Part shown: piece after piece, positions 62,825-64,000 of the stretch
How the letters are laid out: every line of letters starts with the position of its first letter
Position numbering within the stretch: position 1 is the stretch's first letter
Source of the DNA: Bacteroidales bacterium
GTDB lineage: Bacteria; Bacteroidota; Bacteroidia; Bacteroidales; UBA1402
Length of the DNA stretch: 64,000 nt
NCBI GenBank assembly: GCA_017464285.1
Contig: JAFUDT010000014.1
Coordinates: 1-64,000, forward strand
Direction: 5' to 3'
Translations under genes and position numbers: made by a program
The notes under the pieces: generated by a model
Databases searched by the model: none
Told to the model about the DNA's origin: nothing
What the model saw: only the letters and a program-made list of their open reading frames with translations

Positions 62825-64000
62825 TCATTCCAAATCCAACCGCACCACCTGGGCCGCATCCGAGGGCAGCCGGGCGCCTTGCGGGATGGTCAGCGTCAGG
62901 CCGTCGGGACGTTGTTGGAAAGGACAGGTGAAATTGCGCTTCACGCTGAGCAGGGTCGCCTGCCTGACGGAACCTCCGACAACCTGCTCTGTGAGCGCCT
63001 TCAGATCCAGCGTGACACCCTTGCCCGGCCAATCCAGGAAAACCAGGTAGAGCGCACCGTCCTTGCGGGTGAAGAAAACCCGCTCTCCTGCAGGCAAGGT
63101 CTCGTGAGAGACAAGGCAAGGCCGCGTTCCGTAGATGCTTTCCCCGTACGACCAGAGCCAGACGCCGACATTCTCCATGATGTCGCGCTGGGCCTGGGGG
63201 AAAGTGCCGTCGGCCATGGGCGAGAGGTTCATCAGCAGGCAGCCGTTGTTGCTCACCACTTCGACAAGTTTGTGGATGATGTCGATGTGCGAACGATACT
63301 GCATGCCGCGCACGTAGCCCCACGAACTGTGATAGCCCGTCGAGATGGTGTAGTCGCACAGCCAAGGCTCCGGATCGGGCTCGTCGGGGTGACTCATCTC
63401 GTGGTCAAGCATGCCGATGCTGCGAGGAAATTCCTTGTATTTGTAAGTGAAGACCACCTCCTGGCCCCTCTTCTCGGCATGGTTGAAGTAATGTGCCAGG
63501 AAATCCAGCCTCATCTGCTCGGGAATGGAATCCATCCAGGCATCGAAATAGATGATGTCGGGGCTGTACTTGCTCACCACCTCGCACGACTTGTCGAGCC
63601 ACATGTCGTACCACTCCTGGCGGGGCATCAGACAGCCGTACAGGCGGGCATACTTGGGATTGTCGGCCGCCCAACCGGGCTGCACCTGCACATAGTAGTA
63701 GTTGTTCTCGTGATGCAGGGAGACGAAAAACTTCATGCCGCGGGCCCGGATGCTCTGCTCCAACTCTCCCACGACATCGCGTTTGGGTCCCATGCGACGG
63801 GCATTGAAACGCGTGTAACGGGAATCCCACATGGCAAATCCGTCGTGATGCTCGCCCACCAGTCCGGCAAAACGGGCACCGCTGCTGCGGAACAGCTCGG
63901 CCCAGGCATCGGCGTCGAAACGCTCGGCCTTGAACATGGGAATGAAATCGTGGTAGCCGAACTCGGTGAGCGGTCCATACAGCTGCTCATGACGCTGGCG
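62825..64000 (-). CDS. GH29 alpha-L-fucosidase, N-terminus beyond the window
   Basis: The frame stays open to base 64000, so the N-terminal part is missing; 391 residues are visible. The visible start reads LYGPLTEFGYHDFIPMFKAERFDADAWAELFRSSGARF, a GH29 signature, and then GLVGEHHDGFAMWDS, where the His pair binds the sugar. KYSPDIIYFDAWMD carries the likely nucleophile Asp. A beta-sandwich C-terminal domain follows (ERVFFTRKDGALYLVFLDWPG). It removes L-fucose from glycans, probably pectic or host side chains. It is 51 bases upstream of the pectinesterase-like gene on the same strand. Confidence 0.88.
   Translation of the reverse strand, partial: RQRHEQLYGPLTEFGYHDFIPMFKAERFDADAWAELFRSSGARFAGLVGEHHDGFAMWDSRYTRFNARRMGPKRDVVGELEQSIRARGMKFFVSLHHENNYYYVQVQPGWAADNPKYARLYGCLMPRQEWYDMWLDKSCEVVSKYSPDIIYFDAWMDSIPEQMRLDFLAHYFNHAEKRGQEVVFTYKYKEFPRSIGMLDHEMSHPDEPDPEPWLCDYTISTGYHSSWGYVRGMQYRSHIDIIHKLVEVVSNNGCLLMNLSPMADGTFPQAQRDIMENVGVWLWSYGESIYGTRPCLVSHETLPAGERVFFTRKDGALYLVFLDWPGKGVTLDLKALTEQVVGGSVRQATLLSVKRNFTCPFQQRPDGLTLTIPQGARLPSDAAQVVRLDLE

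Noticed and set aside
1..64000. tRNA, rRNA, CRISPR array, IS element or prophage
   Set aside because: None was seen by eye; a search with tRNAscan-SE, Infernal and ISfinder would be needed to exclude small cases.

Overview
The window is chromosomal DNA from a gut-type Bacteroidota, most likely order Bacteroidales. Evidence: two SusC/SusD pairs, promoters of the phylum-specific form TAnnTTTG or TAnnTTCG with no clear Shine-Dalgarno sites, C-terminal tails resembling type IX secretion (T9SS) sorting domains, a fused FeoA-FeoB, and the order thrA / phosphoglycerate-mutase-like gene / thrC. I cannot name the genus. Most of the sequence is GC-rich; bases 1 to about 1650 are visibly AT-richer.

Layout. 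(1) 1-1647: the end of a tandemly duplicated gene pair, each unit a putative surface lipoprotein plus a small membrane protein; the second membrane gene has a 1-base homopolymer frameshift at its start. (2) 1675-4620: a cupin, an MTA/SAH-deaminase-like amidohydrolase and an outer-membrane protein. (3) 4642-24659, minus strand: a pectin-type polysaccharide utilization locus. It reads FAS1 lipoprotein - SusC - SusD - FAS1 - FAS1 - SusC - SusD - beta-helix protein, then a terminator, then a separately promoted pectate lyase. A 21-bp palindrome lies just upstream of the operon promoter. (4) 24816-30350, minus: ilvE-trmB-mrp-cysteine desulfidase-tolC housekeeping operon. (5) 30465-41907: an M16 protease, a DUF3108 protein, and an rmuC-addA-addB DNA-repair operon. 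(6) 41932-46016: feoAB with its Cys-rich accessory protein, divergent from a hemerythrin-domain protein and a LuxR-type regulator with a degenerate receiver. (7) 46080-47972: an LTA-synthase-family membrane sulfatase. (8) 47974-54408, minus: the threonine operon thrA - homoserine-kinase candidate - thrC, followed by DUF975 and LMW-PTP genes. It is preceded by an 18-codon leader peptide with five consecutive Thr codons and competing hairpins, which looks like a transcription attenuator. (9) 54498-64000: a phosphoribosyltransferase, a pectate lyase/pectin methylesterase fusion, an Nfn-type NADPH:ferredoxin oxidoreductase pair, a phosphoglycolate-phosphatase-like HAD protein, a second CE8-type esterase and a GH29 alpha-L-fucosidase cut by the window end.

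How it fits together. The pectate lyases, CE8 esterases, fucosidase, SusCD transporters and FAS1 lipoproteins suggest a cell that deesterifies, cleaves and imports a pectic glycan at its surface; the substrate assignment is inference. The most notable regulatory element is the thr leader. No tRNA, rRNA, CRISPR array, insertion sequence or prophage was recognised.
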